A DNA stretch of 64,000 nt from DATFTF01 sp963825175 (GTDB taxonomy: Bacteria; Acidobacteriota; Thermoanaerobaculia; UBA5066; Gp7-AA6), in contig CAWGSA010000002.1 in the NCBI GenBank assembly GCA_963825175.1, positions 1,612,001 to 1,676,000 on the forward strand, given 5' to 3'. The notes beneath the pieces are model-generated. The model was given only the letters and a program-made list of their open reading frames with translations, was not told where the DNA came from and did no database searches. The translations under genes were made by a program, and so were the position numbers. Positions 51,913 to 61,061 of this stretch are shown one piece after another; position 1 is the first letter of the stretch; each line of letters begins with the position of its first letter.

Positions 51913-52983
51913 CTACCGCTGCGGCAGCTTCTCCAGGAACTCCTTCAGGTATCGCTGCCAGACCGCGGGGTAGGAGTGCGTGCCATGGCCGCGGGTCTCC
52001 GGCCCGGTCGGGATCAGCACGTAGCGGCCGTGAGCCACCTGCGGCATCCATTTCTCCATCAACCCGAGCTCCGGCGGATTGACCTGGTCGTCGGCGGAGT
52101 TGATGGCGAGGACGGGAGCTTGGATCTTCGCCAGCGCCCGGGACGGATCGTAGTCGCGCGAGGCGTCGAAGGCGTAGAGGAAATCGTTGGCGTCCGCTCC
52201 GGAGAGCCGCGTCTGCATCTGCTGATCCAGGAAGTGGTCCGCTTCGTCCCTCGTCGGGGCGGCCTTCAGCCATTGAAGCGGCGAGGAAACGAGAAAGAGG
52301 AGCACGTGAACGGCGGCCTGCAGGCCCCGCGGCTCTGTGGTGTAGTCGCCCCCCTTCCACTCCGGGTCGCCGCGGATATCGTCGAGGATCATCTTGCGCA
52401 GCATCCGGTTGCGCCCGGCGATCTCGGCCGGCACGCAGGCCAGCGGCACGAGGCCGTCCATGAAGCCGGGATACATCTCGCCCCAGATCCACGTGTGCAT
52501 GCCCCCCATCGAAGTGCCCATCACCAGCCGCAGGTGCTGGACGTTCAGCCCATCGGTCAGCAGCTGGTGCTGGGCCCGGACCATGTCGTCGTAGGTGTAG
52601 CGGGGGAACCGGGCATGGGCGCCGTCGGAGGGCTTGGACGAATCCCCGTGACCGATCCCGTCGGGGATCACGATGTAGGTGCGGGAGGCGTCGAGGAGCT
52701 GGCCGGGGCCGAAGAGGACTCCCGCGAAGTTTGCGGACAGGAACTGCTTGCCCGATCCGGTCGTGCCGTGGAGGACGAGGACGGCGTTGCGGACGATTCC
52801 CGCCGCGTCGCGCCGGGGCGCCCCGAGGGTGCGGTAGTGGATCTTGAGCTCCGGAAGGGTTTCTCCATCGGCGAAGCGAAAGTCGTGGATCGTGTAGTCG
52901 CCGGAAGCGGGAGCGAGCTGTGCCGCCGATGCCACGGCCGCGAGAAAACAGGAGGAGATCAAGAGACTCTTCGCGAACTTCAT
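51913..52983 (-). CDS. exported MetX-like alpha/beta hydrolase
   Basis: A 356-residue protein with a signal peptide (MKFAKSLLISSCFLAAVASA) and a homoserine O-acetyltransferase-type fold. The nucleophile is S158 in GTSMGGM, the acid is in INSADDQVNP (D298/D299) and the His is in RGHGTHSYPAVW. A signal peptide makes a methionine-pathway role unlikely; a secreted esterase or acyltransferase is more plausible. Followed (on this strand) by the BNR protein after 60 bases. Confidence 0.88.
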   Translation of the reverse strand: MKFAKSLLISSCFLAAVASAAQLAPASGDYTIHDFRFADGETLPELKIHYRTLGAPRRDAAGIVRNAVLVLHGTTGSGKQFLSANFAGVLFGPGQLLDASRTYIVIPDGIGHGDSSKPSDGAHARFPRYTYDDMVRAQHQLLTDGLNVQHLRLVMGTSMGGMHTWIWGEMYPGFMDGLVPLACVPAEIAGRNRMLRKMILDDIRGDPEWKGGDYTTEPRGLQAAVHVLLFLVSSPLQWLKAAPTRDEADHFLDQQMQTRLSGADANDFLYAFDASRDYDPSRALAKIQAPVLAINSADDQVNPPELGLMEKWMPQVAHGRYVLIPTGPETRGHGTHSYPAVWQRYLKEFLEKLPQR

Positions 52984-52997
52984 TTTCGCCTCACGCC

Positions 52998-54269
52998 TCA
53001 CGCTACATCCCACCTCTCTGCCAGCTTGCGGGCGGCGGCGAAGAGCAGGGCCGCTGCTCCCAGCAGGACGGCGACCTGGGGCCACAGGCTCGTCAGCGGC
53101 TCATCCCGCCAGAAGACCTTCAGGAACCCGTCGATGGCCCACGCGTTCAACGTCAAGAGCCCCACCTTCTGGATTTGGGGCGACAGGAGGTAGCGCGGGA
53201 CCATGCTTCCCCCCAGGGCCGACATCACCAGGATGATCAGGTTGGAGAGGGCCACGAGCTGCATGCGGGAACGGCTCATGGCCGCGAGCAGCAGGCCGAA
53301 GCTCGATGCCGCCAGCGCGGTGGCCACGCTGATGATCAGGAATCCGGACAGATGTTCGAGCAGCTCGACGCCGAAGAAGAGTTGTCCCCAGACGAACATC
53401 ACGGCGAGCTGAGCAAAGGCGATCGCCGTCAGATACGCGAGCTTGCCAACGAGCAGGCGCGTCATCGAGACGCGCGTCGAAAGGATGCGGTCGAGGGTGC
53501 CGCTCTCGGCTTCCTCGATCAGGGCGCCTCCGGCTCCGGCCGCCGAGAACAGGAGAAACATGACCCCCAGGCCCGCCGCGAGAATCGCCGAGGTCGGGTT
53601 CTTCTTGGTCTGACCCAGGACGTCGCGGACCTCGACCTCCACCAGGCCGCTCGACGCCCTGGGAGATTCCGGCTGGACCGGCAGGTCGCGCATCTTGCGC
53701 ACACTCTCCTCGAGCCGCGCCTTCTGTTCGGCGGTGAGTCCGGCGCCCCACCGGTCCATCTCCTCGATGCCGGACCGCATCAAGGCGTCGGGCAGCGACG
53801 CCATGGCGACCTTCTGGAGGAGCCCGCTGACCACCTGCGGTGCGATCGGATCGGAGCTGTCGGCGAACAAGACCAGATGGGGGCGCCCGGGAGAGGCCGG
53901 GCCGAAGTCGACCGGATGCTCGCCGAATCCGCGGGGAATGAGCAGCGCCACGGGAACGTCCCCCGCCCGCACCGCGGCCAGGGCCGTGTCCCGATCGGCC
54001 GCGACGGGTTCCTTGTGACCCGCCGCGATGATCGTCGTTCTCAGGGCCAGACCCTTCTCCGCCGCCAGAGCGGCGACGAATCGCCGGGAGATGGAGCTGG
54101 CGTCGTCGTCGACGACGAGCAGGGGCACGCGGCGCGTGGTGTTGCGGGTGCCACCGAAGATGCTGGCGAAGACGGAGAAGAAGACGATCGGCAACACGAA
54201 GGCGAGCACGAACGCGGCGCGGTCGTGCTTGAGGTTCAGGAATCGGTTCCACGCGACGGCGAAGATCAT
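52998..54269 (-). CDS. ABC-2 type transporter permease
   Basis: A 423-residue permease: one N-terminal helix (AAFVLAFVLPIVFFSVFASIF), a large extracytoplasmic domain (about 45-240) and five to six helices to the end, with the ABC-2 motif LIEEAESGTLDRILSTRVS. The fold is that of YhiH/NatB-type drug or lipid exporters. The ATG at 54269 overlaps the ATPase stop (ATGA). The stop codon and the bases beyond it are part of a GGCGTGA word repeat. Confidence 0.92.
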   Translation of the reverse strand: MIFAVAWNRFLNLKHDRAAFVLAFVLPIVFFSVFASIFGGTRNTTRRVPLLVVDDDASSISRRFVAALAAEKGLALRTTIIAAGHKEPVAADRDTALAAVRAGDVPVALLIPRGFGEHPVDFGPASPGRPHLVLFADSSDPIAPQVVSGLLQKVAMASLPDALMRSGIEEMDRWGAGLTAEQKARLEESVRKMRDLPVQPESPRASSGLVEVEVRDVLGQTKKNPTSAILAAGLGVMFLLFSAAGAGGALIEEAESGTLDRILSTRVSMTRLLVGKLAYLTAIAFAQLAVMFVWGQLFFGVELLEHLSGFLIISVATALAASSFGLLLAAMSRSRMQLVALSNLIILVMSALGGSMVPRYLLSPQIQKVGLLTLNAWAIDGFLKVFWRDEPLTSLWPQVAVLLGAAALLFAAARKLAERWDVA

Positions 54270-55198
54270 TCGCGCAGCTCCCGTCCGGTCAATTGAAGAA
54301 ACACCTCTTCGAGCGTAGCCGCCTTCAAGGTCAGGTCGCGGACGCCGGCCTTCTCTTTGTGGAAGAGTTCCAGGATCTCTCGGATCTGGCGGGGAGGATC
54401 CTGGACGGAGACCCGGACCTTCGAGCCGTCGATCAAGGCGCCGACCTTCTCCAGCGCCTCCTTCAGCGGCGGCGGGATCGGCCCGTCCGATTCCACGGTC
54501 ACCGCCTGATTGGAGCCCAGGGTCCTCTTGACGAGATCGTCCTTGGTCCCCTCGGCGATGATCCGGCCGTGGTCGATGATGGCGATTCGGTCGCACAGGC
54601 GCTCGGCCTCTTCCATGTAATGCGTCGTGTAGAGGAGCGAGACGCCCTGTTGGCGCAGCTCCGCGATCATCCCGTAGATCCGTTCGCGGGATTGCGGATC
54701 GACGCCCACGGTCGGTTCGTCCAATAGCAGGAGGCGCGGCCCGTGCACCGTTCCCGCGGCGATGTTCAAGCGGCGCTTCATTCCGCCCGACAGACGGCCG
54801 GTGCGGTCGTTGGCCCGATCAGCCAGACCGATCCAATCGAGACTGCGATCGATCGCGGCAGTCAGCGCCGACGCCGCGAGCCCCTGGTAACGGCCGAAGG
54901 TCCAAAGATTCTCCCGCGGGGTCAGCAGCGCGTAGAGCGCGATCTCCTGCGGTACCCACCCGCGCACGGACCGGGAAGCGGGGTCGGACGGGAGGAGGCC
55001 GAACAGCCGCAGCGTCCCGCTCTCGGGCACCACGCGGCCGGCGACCGACCTCACCAGAGTGGTCTTGCCGGCGCCGTTGGGACCGAGCAGGCCGAGAATT
55101 TCTCCCGGGCGCACCTCGAGAGTGACCCCGTCGAGCGCCCGGCGAGCGCCGAAGGCCTTGACCACGTCCCGGACTTCGAGGGGCAACTGCTCCGGCAC
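54266..55198 (-). CDS. ABC transporter ATP-binding protein
   Basis: A 310-residue ATPase with Walker A GPNGAGKTT, Q-loop VPQE, signature LSGGMKRRL, Walker B LLLLDEPTVG and switch His TTHYMEEAERL. The C-terminal extension (about 225-310, VRVSVQDPPRQIREILELF) is typical of DrrA/CcmA-like exporters. I chose the GTG at 55198 because LPLEVRDVVKAFG begins the domain; an ATG at 55264 is possible but would add repeat-rich residues. Pairs with the coupled permease; substrate unknown. Confidence 0.92.
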   Translation of the reverse strand: MPEQLPLEVRDVVKAFGARRALDGVTLEVRPGEILGLLGPNGAGKTTLVRSVAGRVVPESGTLRLFGLLPSDPASRSVRGWVPQEIALYALLTPRENLWTFGRYQGLAASALTAAIDRSLDWIGLADRANDRTGRLSGGMKRRLNIAAGTVHGPRLLLLDEPTVGVDPQSRERIYGMIAELRQQGVSLLYTTHYMEEAERLCDRIAIIDHGRIIAEGTKDDLVKRTLGSNQAVTVESDGPIPPPLKEALEKVGALIDGSKVRVSVQDPPRQIREILELFHKEKAGVRDLTLKAATLEEVFLQLTGRELRE

Positions 55199-55328
55199 AG
55201 TCCGATGATATCCGGCGTCCGGATGGCATGTTCCGAGCGAGCCCGGCCTTCTGCCACGCGGCACGCCCCACGCCTCACGGCCTCGTCATCTGCGATATGC
55301 TGCCGCGCTCGCTGCCGAAATCCGTGCC

Positions 55329-56120
55329 ATGAATTCCGTCGTTTTCTTGATCCTCCTGGGGGCCGGTTGTACAGGAATCCTCCTGTCCTTCGCGCAGGCG
55401 CGTTCGCGGGCCGTTTTTGCCCGGGACGGCCTCACCGATCCCGGCCGGCGATGGATGGCGGGCGGTCTCCTGACGGCGGTCCTGCTCCTGACCGTGGCGA
55501 TCCCGTTCGCCGGAGGGCTGGCTGGCGGACAGCCGCAGACAAAACACCTGACGATCGTCTCGCTCTTCGCCGTCCACGCGATCCTGATCGTCTTCCTGAT
55601 CTGCTACTACCTTCTGACCCGTCAGCCGTCGCTGGCCGATTTCCTTCGCTTGAAGAGCCCGCGTCCGGTGAGGGACCTGTCGGCCGGCCTCTTGATCGGG
55701 CTGGCCGGGTGGGCGCTCACGGTGTGCGCCCTCGTCGCCGTCGTGGTGGTCTGGCTCCTTCTGCGCAAGAGCGGGATGGACACGGGCGGGCGAGAGGTCT
55801 CCCCGACCATCGTATGGCTGGCGACGCGGCCGCTCGCGATTCGCATAGCGATCGTGGTCTCGGCGATGATCGTGGAGGAGCTCTTCTTCCGATCCTTCCT
55901 GCAGACGCGGGTCGGCCCGGTGGCGGCGACCCTGATGTTCACCGCGGCGCACGGAGTCTACGGCCAGCCTCTGGTCCTGGTCGGGATCCTGATGATCTCC
56001 ACCGTTCTTTCGGTGGCCTTTGTTCTCTACGGAAACGTTCTGCCCTGCATCATCGCGCACGGAACCTTCGACGCGATCCAGATGTTCGTCCTGATTCCAC
56101 TGGCCCTTCGGGCGACGTGA
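55329..56120 (+). CDS. CPBP-family intramembrane glutamic/metal protease
   Basis: A 263-residue membrane protein with about seven helices. The CPBP/Abi motifs are VEELFFRSF (E183, E184, R188), FTAAHGVYG (H208) and IIAHGTFDAI (H244, D248). Members process CAAX proteins or bacteriocin-related peptides. No substrate is adjacent. Divergent from the ABC exporter. The 84 bases after its stop are CGGCAGGCGGCAGG words. Confidence 0.88.
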   Translation: MNSVVFLILLGAGCTGILLSFAQARSRAVFARDGLTDPGRRWMAGGLLTAVLLLTVAIPFAGGLAGGQPQTKHLTIVSLFAVHAILIVFLICYYLLTRQPSLADFLRLKSPRPVRDLSAGLLIGLAGWALTVCALVAVVVVWLLLRKSGMDTGGREVSPTIVWLATRPLAIRIAIVVSAMIVEELFFRSFLQTRVGPVAATLMFTAAHGVYGQPLVLVGILMISTVLSVAFVLYGNVLPCIIAHGTFDAIQMFVLIPLALRAT

Positions 56121-56204
56121 GGCCGCGGCAGACGGCAGGCGGCAGGCAGAAGGACGGTTACAAGATATAAATTGTTGCCACCCGACCGCTCGCGGCGCTG
56201 GACG

Positions 56205-57383
56205 CTAGCGAACGTCCGGTAATTTCTCGAATCCGGCGGCGACGAAAACGTCGGTGCCCCGCCGCGCCACCAGCTCCTTCTTCGAGCGGGCCTTGCGCCA
56301 TGCGACCTCGAAGCGATCCGCGGCACCGGGGTTCTCGAGCCGGACGCGCCAGAGATAGGAGATCGCGCCTGCGGAAGTGAAGAACCCGATCCGATCTCCC
56401 CGCCAGCCGGCCGCGGCGGCGTCGGCCTCCGACTCGGGCAGAGTCCGGCGCAGGAGGAATCGGATCGTCCATTCTCCGAGCGTGTCGGTGTAGAGAAGAC
56501 GCGAGCCCGAGGGGCCCATCGACGAGAGATCCGGGGGCAGCAGGCCCTCGGCGGGGGAGAAGCGCAGCCCGCTGTGAAGGATCTCCGATGTCGATTGCGG
56601 CGGCGCCTTCCACAGCTCGTCCACGGCCTTCCAGCCCCCCTTCTTCAAGGCGCGGCGCACGTAGGCCGTGCCGTCGACGTAGGGGAAGAAGAGCTGGTCG
56701 ACGAAGAACGCCGGAAGGTCCTTGGGGACGTTGGCGCGCTCGAGGGCTCCGGCGGAAAGGAGCGGCTCGAGCGAGTCCTCGAGCTCCTCGCTGTCGCCGG
56801 GAAGATCCGCGGTCACGACGCGCACCATCACCAGCGTCGCTTCCCCTTCCAGCAGACTCTGCAGCGCCAGGCCCCGGTCGCCGTCGTCCTTGAGCGCCTT
56901 CATGCGGCTGTCCAGGTGCATGGCCTGATCCTGCAGCGCGTGCGTCAGCTCGTGAGAGAAGATCAGTTTCTCGGCCATTCCTTCCATTCCCGGCAGACCG
57001 CCGGACTGGAGACTCTGCTCCGCCCCCCGGACCACGAAGAAGCGGCGCGGCTCCGGGTCGTAGAACGCGACGACTTGCGAGGCGTAGAAATCGACCAGCC
57101 GATCGACGATGTCGGGCGTCTCGTCGATCAGGCCGAACGCCACCAGGGTCTTCATCGTCTCGGCGGGGGTACCGGGAAAGGACTCCGCGACCTTCGCCCG
57201 GAGGGTGCGCTTCAACTCGCCGCCGTCGATCTCGCTCGCCGCGACCGGACCGTTGAAGCGCCGGCCCCGCACCTCCTCGACCGACCGCGCCACCTGCTCC
57301 ACCCGCGCGGGCAGCAGAGCCGCGGCGCCAAGCGTGGCCAGAGCGGCAAGAGCAATGCCGGCCAGAATGCGGGCGCGCCTCAT
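56205..57383 (-). CDS. exported HExxH metallopeptidase-like protein
   Basis: A 392-residue protein with a signal peptide (ILAGIALAALATLGAAALLP) and a zinc site HELTHALQDQ (H144, E145, H148), with a likely third ligand in LLEGEATLVM (E179 or E181). The middle and end (DGTAYVRRALKKGGW, GEWTIRFLLR, GDRIGFF) match a family of large secreted proteins of unknown substrate. The ATG at 57383 is chosen for the signal peptide. CATGCT is 12 bases upstream, as in the M1 peptidase gene. Confidence 0.82.
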   Translation of the reverse strand: MRRARILAGIALAALATLGAAALLPARVEQVARSVEEVRGRRFNGPVAASEIDGGELKRTLRAKVAESFPGTPAETMKTLVAFGLIDETPDIVDRLVDFYASQVVAFYDPEPRRFFVVRGAEQSLQSGGLPGMEGMAEKLIFSHELTHALQDQAMHLDSRMKALKDDGDRGLALQSLLEGEATLVMVRVVTADLPGDSEELEDSLEPLLSAGALERANVPKDLPAFFVDQLFFPYVDGTAYVRRALKKGGWKAVDELWKAPPQSTSEILHSGLRFSPAEGLLPPDLSSMGPSGSRLLYTDTLGEWTIRFLLRRTLPESEADAAAAGWRGDRIGFFTSAGAISYLWRVRLENPGAADRFEVAWRKARSKKELVARRGTDVFVAAGFEKLPDVR

Positions 57384-57492
57384 CACGGGCAGGGTAGCAT
57401 GGCGAGGGACGGCCTCTCGACCCTCGACTCTCGGCGGCCGTTCGCATAAGATCCGCCGGACTCTCTTGGAGTTCATCTTGAGTTGGATGTGA

Positions 57493-57960
57493 ATGAGTTT
57501 GCCCGACGCATCCCGCGAGACCGGTCCGATCCGGATGTCGCTTTCCAGCCGGTTCGAGAACATCGAGATGGCCCAGCATCTCTGCGGAAAGCTCCTGGAG
57601 GGCTACGACCTGCCCGAGGAGACGCGCCACTGGATCCTGATGGCGCTGCGGGAGGCGCTGGCCAACGCGATCAAGCACGGAAACGCGCAGGATCAGGCCA
57701 AGCGCGTGCATCTGGACATGGACGTGGTCGACGACACGCTTCAGATGAGGATTCGCGACGAAGGGGCCGGGTTCGATCCCTCCGGGGTGGCCGACCCGCT
57801 GGCCCCGGAAAATCGTCTGAAGACCTCGGGGCGCGGCATTTTCTACATGAAGACGTTCATGGATGAAGTCAGTTTCCGCCCCGTGGATGGAGGGGGCATG
57901 GAAATCGTTTTGAGAAAACATCTGACTCGTGACACCCAGAAGGAGGAGAAGGGGCGATGA
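57493..57960 (+). CDS. anti-sigma factor serine kinase, RsbW/SpoIIAB-like
   Basis: A 155-residue GHKL ATPase. The N box is REALANAIKHGN, G1 is RDEGAGFDP and G2 is GRGIFYMKTFMD, the spacing of partner-switching kinases. It would bind a sigma factor or another target and phosphorylate the STAS protein encoded next. No sigma gene is adjacent. The stop overlaps the STAS start (ATGA). Confidence 0.92.
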   Translation: MSLPDASRETGPIRMSLSSRFENIEMAQHLCGKLLEGYDLPEETRHWILMALREALANAIKHGNAQDQAKRVHLDMDVVDDTLQMRIRDEGAGFDPSGVADPLAPENRLKTSGRGIFYMKTFMDEVSFRPVDGGGMEIVLRKHLTRDTQKEEKGR

Positions 57961-58301
57961 AGACGAGCGTGCGCGAAGCCAAGGGCGAAGTCCAGATCCT
58001 GGACCTGAAGGGAAAGATCACCATCGGCTCGGGCGACGTGCAGCTGCGCGAGACGATCAACAAGCTGGTGGAAGAGGGGAAGAAGAACATCCTCATCAAC
58101 ATGGCGGATGTGACAACGATCGATTCCTCCGGTATCGGCGAGCTCGTGGGCTGCTACACCTCGGTCACGAACAAGGGGGGCAAGTTGAAGCTGTTGCACC
58201 TCCCTCCCAAGATCAGCGACGTGCTGACGGTGACCCAGCTCATCACCGTGTTCGACGTCTACGAGTCGGAAGCGGAGGCGGTGGCGAGCTTCTCGGCCTA
58301 G
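57957..58301 (+). CDS. STAS anti-anti-sigma factor, RsbV/SpoIIAA-like
   Basis: A 114-residue STAS protein. The phosphorylation site is in VTTIDSSGIGELVG (Ser of DSSG), preceded by KGKITIGSGDVQLRETI. With the coupled kinase it forms a partner switch: unphosphorylated STAS releases the kinase's partner. A strong AAGGAGGAG lies before the ATG. The next 120 bases show only short palindromes. Confidence 0.93.
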   Translation: MKTSVREAKGEVQILDLKGKITIGSGDVQLRETINKLVEEGKKNILINMADVTTIDSSGIGELVGCYTSVTNKGGKLKLLHLPPKISDVLTVTQLITVFDVYESEAEAVASFSA

Positions 58302-58421
58302 CCGCCGGAGCGTGCGGCGTCCTGAGCCCTGAGTCCGTAACGGGAGGTATGGTGTTCCCGCCTTCGGATCCGGGACGCACGGATTGCGACTCCTCGAGCC
58401 GGGCCGGGCCCCGGGAGATCG

Positions 58422-59339
58422 ATGCGGTCTGAGGCGTCTCGCGGGCACCCCAGGGACGCCAGGGGCGCGTTTGATCGGTTCGCGGAGCAAGCGCGTCCTC
58501 CCCTGGAGGAGTCGCTGGCGCGCTGGCTGCCGCCCCGGACGGACCGCGCGCCGGAGCTCGCCGCGGCGATCGAGGACGCCGTTCTGTCTCCGGGCAAGCG
58601 GCTCCGTCCCCTGGTCGCCCTCGCAGCCGGCGAGCTCGTCCGGGCGCCGCGCCCCGCGGCGACCGCCGTGGCGGTGGCGGTCGAATACCTCCATGCCGCG
58701 TCCCTGGTGCTCGACGACCTGCCTTCCATGGACGACGCGCGCCGCCGCCGCGGCCGGCCCGCCCTCCACGTGACCCATGGCGTCGCTACGACGGAGCTGG
58801 CGGCGGTGGCGCTGGTGTCGCGGGCCTTCGAGGCCGTGGCGGGACAGCCGGCCATGTCCGCGGGGATGCGAGCCCGCGTGGTCGGGGAGCTCTCCGCGGC
58901 GGTCGGGGCCGACGGCTGCTGTGCCGGGCAGGCCGCCGATCTCGCCGCCGATCCCTCGTTACTGACGCTCGAAGACCTGGAGGCCATCCATTCCCGCAAG
59001 ACCGGCGCGCTGTTCGTGGCCGCGGTGCGCGGCGGCGCCCTGGCGGGAGGAGCCCGGGAGCGTGTCCTCTCGACTCTGACCGTCTTCGCTCGCAACGTGG
59101 GACTGGCCTTTCAGATCACCGACGACATCCTGGATCTGGAAGGCGATCCTCGAGAGACGGGGAAGGACGTGGGGCGAGACGCGCACCGCGCCAACTTCGC
59201 GAATCTGTTCGGGTCGGCCTCGTCCCGTCAGCTGGTGGAGGATCTGCTGGAGGCGGCGGTGGCGGCGTTGAAGCCGTTTGGCTCGAGGGGCGCCGTGCTG
59301 TCGGACCTGGCGCGGGTCGTGCGGGATCGGCGCTCCTAG
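58422..59339 (+). CDS. polyprenyl diphosphate synthase (FPP/GGPP synthase type)
   Basis: A 305-residue trans-prenyltransferase making C15-C20 isoprenoid diphosphates. The first Asp-rich motif is DDLPSMDD (D98-D105), the longer six-residue bacterial FARM type, and the second is DDILD (234-238). GKRLRP binds substrate, and GQAADL and KTGALF complete the signature. Two Asp motifs intact, so active. The membrane phosphatase-like gene begins 1 base after its stop, suggesting an operon. Confidence 0.93.
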   Translation: MRSEASRGHPRDARGAFDRFAEQARPPLEESLARWLPPRTDRAPELAAAIEDAVLSPGKRLRPLVALAAGELVRAPRPAATAVAVAVEYLHAASLVLDDLPSMDDARRRRGRPALHVTHGVATTELAAVALVSRAFEAVAGQPAMSAGMRARVVGELSAAVGADGCCAGQAADLAADPSLLTLEDLEAIHSRKTGALFVAAVRGGALAGGARERVLSTLTVFARNVGLAFQITDDILDLEGDPRETGKDVGRDAHRANFANLFGSASSRQLVEDLLEAAVAALKPFGSRGAVLSDLARVVRDRRS

Positions 59340-59340
59340 C

Positions 59341-60948
59341 ATGAGTCCGGAGACCGGAAGAATCGGCCTGGAGGACGCGCGCCAGAGGTTGCGGGACCTG
59401 GGTTATCTCAATGGGCGGGTCGAGCGCTTCGTCTTCCGCCGCGCGTTGGAAGGGCGGGGAGGCCTGCTCCTGCCGGCGGTCTTGCTCGGGGCGTTGGCCG
59501 CCGCGCTCGCGGGACTGGCCGCGGTCGGTTCGGTGGAGCCGGGCTTCGGGGCGTCGTGGGAGGCCATGGCCGCGCTCCTGGCGCACCTTTTTCTCGCCGA
59601 CCTGGTTCCTGCCGGGCTGCTCGCTCTGGGAGTGGCGTTGTGGGCGGACCGCACCGCGTCGCCGGCGGGCGCGGCCACCGCCGCCGGTCTGACCGCGGCC
59701 GGGATCGTCTTTCTTTTGTGGATCGCCGGAGTCTGGGGGCTCGCCCGGGAGATTCCAACCGTGGCGCTTCTGTGGGGCGCGCCGCTGGCGGTGGCGGCGC
59801 TCCTTCTCGCGCGCAGCGTTCGGTCGGGCTTTCTGGCGCAGGCCTTCGCGCACTCCAGGGTCCTGCCGGCGGCCCCGCGCAAGAGGGTCTTCCTGGCTGC
59901 GGCCGCGGCCGGGATTCTCGCGGCCATCGCCATCTTCGCCGCGAGGCGGGCGCCCCTTCCGGCTCCGGCGCCTCGCCCGTCTCCGCGCGGCGGCCCGATC
60001 GTCGTCGTCGCGGTCGACGGCCTGTTCCTGGACACCGAGCCGGCCGCCGCCTGGACCGGGCTTCGGGAACTCCTGGCGCGGGGTCGAGCCGGGTGGTGGC
60101 CAATCCGCGCGGCGTCGCCTCCGGAGATCTGGACCGACGTCGCCACGGGAGTGCCCGCCTCGCGCCACGGCGTTCGCGCGCTCGAACGCGTTCGGCCGCG
60201 GGGCTCGCCGCTCGCCCTGCGTCCTCCCTTCGGCACGGCGTGGTATTTGAGATGGCTGGGCCCCCGCCTTTCCCTGACCGCGACGGCTCCCGTTTCCTCG
60301 CGCGATCGGGAGTGCCTGTCGTTCTGGGAAGTCGCCGCTTCATCCGGACTTCCGACGCTGGCCGTGGACTGGTGGGCTTCGGGGCCCTGGCCCGGCGCGG
60401 ACGTGACGGGCAACGAAGAGATCCTGAGCCGCTCTTCAGACGGGATCGCGGTGGATCGGGAGGCGATGGGCATTTTTCGCCGGCGGCGCTCGTCGGGGCA
60501 GGCGATTCAGACGGTCTATCTGCCCGGCCTGGACATCCTGCGCGGGCATCGGGACAAGCGGTCGGTCGACGGCCGGGAAATTCAGGTCTTTCTGGAGGAC
60601 GAGGTCTCGGCGGCGGCGGCGGGAGCCGGTGCCCTCGTCGTTCTCGCCGTGGACAGCCACGGGCAGCCCGGGGCCCTCGGACGCATGGTGGTTTTCGACG
60701 GCGTCCGGCCCTGGTCCATGGTGCGGATTCGACCGCAGGACGTCGCGGCGTCGATTCTGGCCCGAGCGGGAGTTCCGGTCGCCCGAGATATCGCCGGAAA
60801 ACCGGTGGAGGCGCTCTTCCGTCCTGGAAGCCTGGAGACGACAACAGTGGCGAGCTACGGCCCCCGCGTGGCGCCGGGCGCCGGCCAGACCCGCCAGAGC
60901 GATCGGGAGTACCTGGAGAAGCTGAAGTCGCTGGGGTATCTGCAATGA
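59341..60948 (+). CDS. membrane-anchored alkaline-phosphatase-superfamily protein
   Basis: A 535-residue protein: N-terminal five to six helices (about 40-200) and a C-terminal domain from about 220 with VVVVAVDGL and SPPEIWTDVATGVPASRHGV, matching type I phosphodiesterase/phosphatase sequences, and a C-terminal KLKSLGYLQ typical of the group. The metal motif normally reading DHG appears as VDSHGQ, so one ligand is displaced and activity is uncertain. It directly follows the polyprenyl synthase, so a role on a lipid-phosphate or lipid-linked sugar is possible (inference). Confidence 0.75.
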   Translation: MSPETGRIGLEDARQRLRDLGYLNGRVERFVFRRALEGRGGLLLPAVLLGALAAALAGLAAVGSVEPGFGASWEAMAALLAHLFLADLVPAGLLALGVALWADRTASPAGAATAAGLTAAGIVFLLWIAGVWGLAREIPTVALLWGAPLAVAALLLARSVRSGFLAQAFAHSRVLPAAPRKRVFLAAAAAGILAAIAIFAARRAPLPAPAPRPSPRGGPIVVVAVDGLFLDTEPAAAWTGLRELLARGRAGWWPIRAASPPEIWTDVATGVPASRHGVRALERVRPRGSPLALRPPFGTAWYLRWLGPRLSLTATAPVSSRDRECLSFWEVAASSGLPTLAVDWWASGPWPGADVTGNEEILSRSSDGIAVDREAMGIFRRRRSSGQAIQTVYLPGLDILRGHRDKRSVDGREIQVFLEDEVSAAAAGAGALVVLAVDSHGQPGALGRMVVFDGVRPWSMVRIRPQDVAASILARAGVPVARDIAGKPVEALFRPGSLETTTVASYGPRVAPGAGQTRQSDREYLEKLKSLGYLQ

Positions 60949-61061
60949 GGTGCGAGGTTCGACGTGCGACGTGCTACGTTTCGTGGTCAGGCCCGCATTC
61001 TCCGCAACAGAGGACGTCGAACTTAGAACTTAGAACTTAGAACTCAGAACTCAGAACGTTC
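60949..61061. repeat. word-repeat spacer (AACTTAGA / GAGGTTCGACG units)
   Basis: GAGGTGCGAGGTTCGACGTGCGACG words are followed by five GAACTTAGAACTTAGAACT-type units (about 61019-61058) right up to the next gene. Unlike most of the window the second run is A/T-rich. No hairpin or reading frame is evident. Confidence 0.65.
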
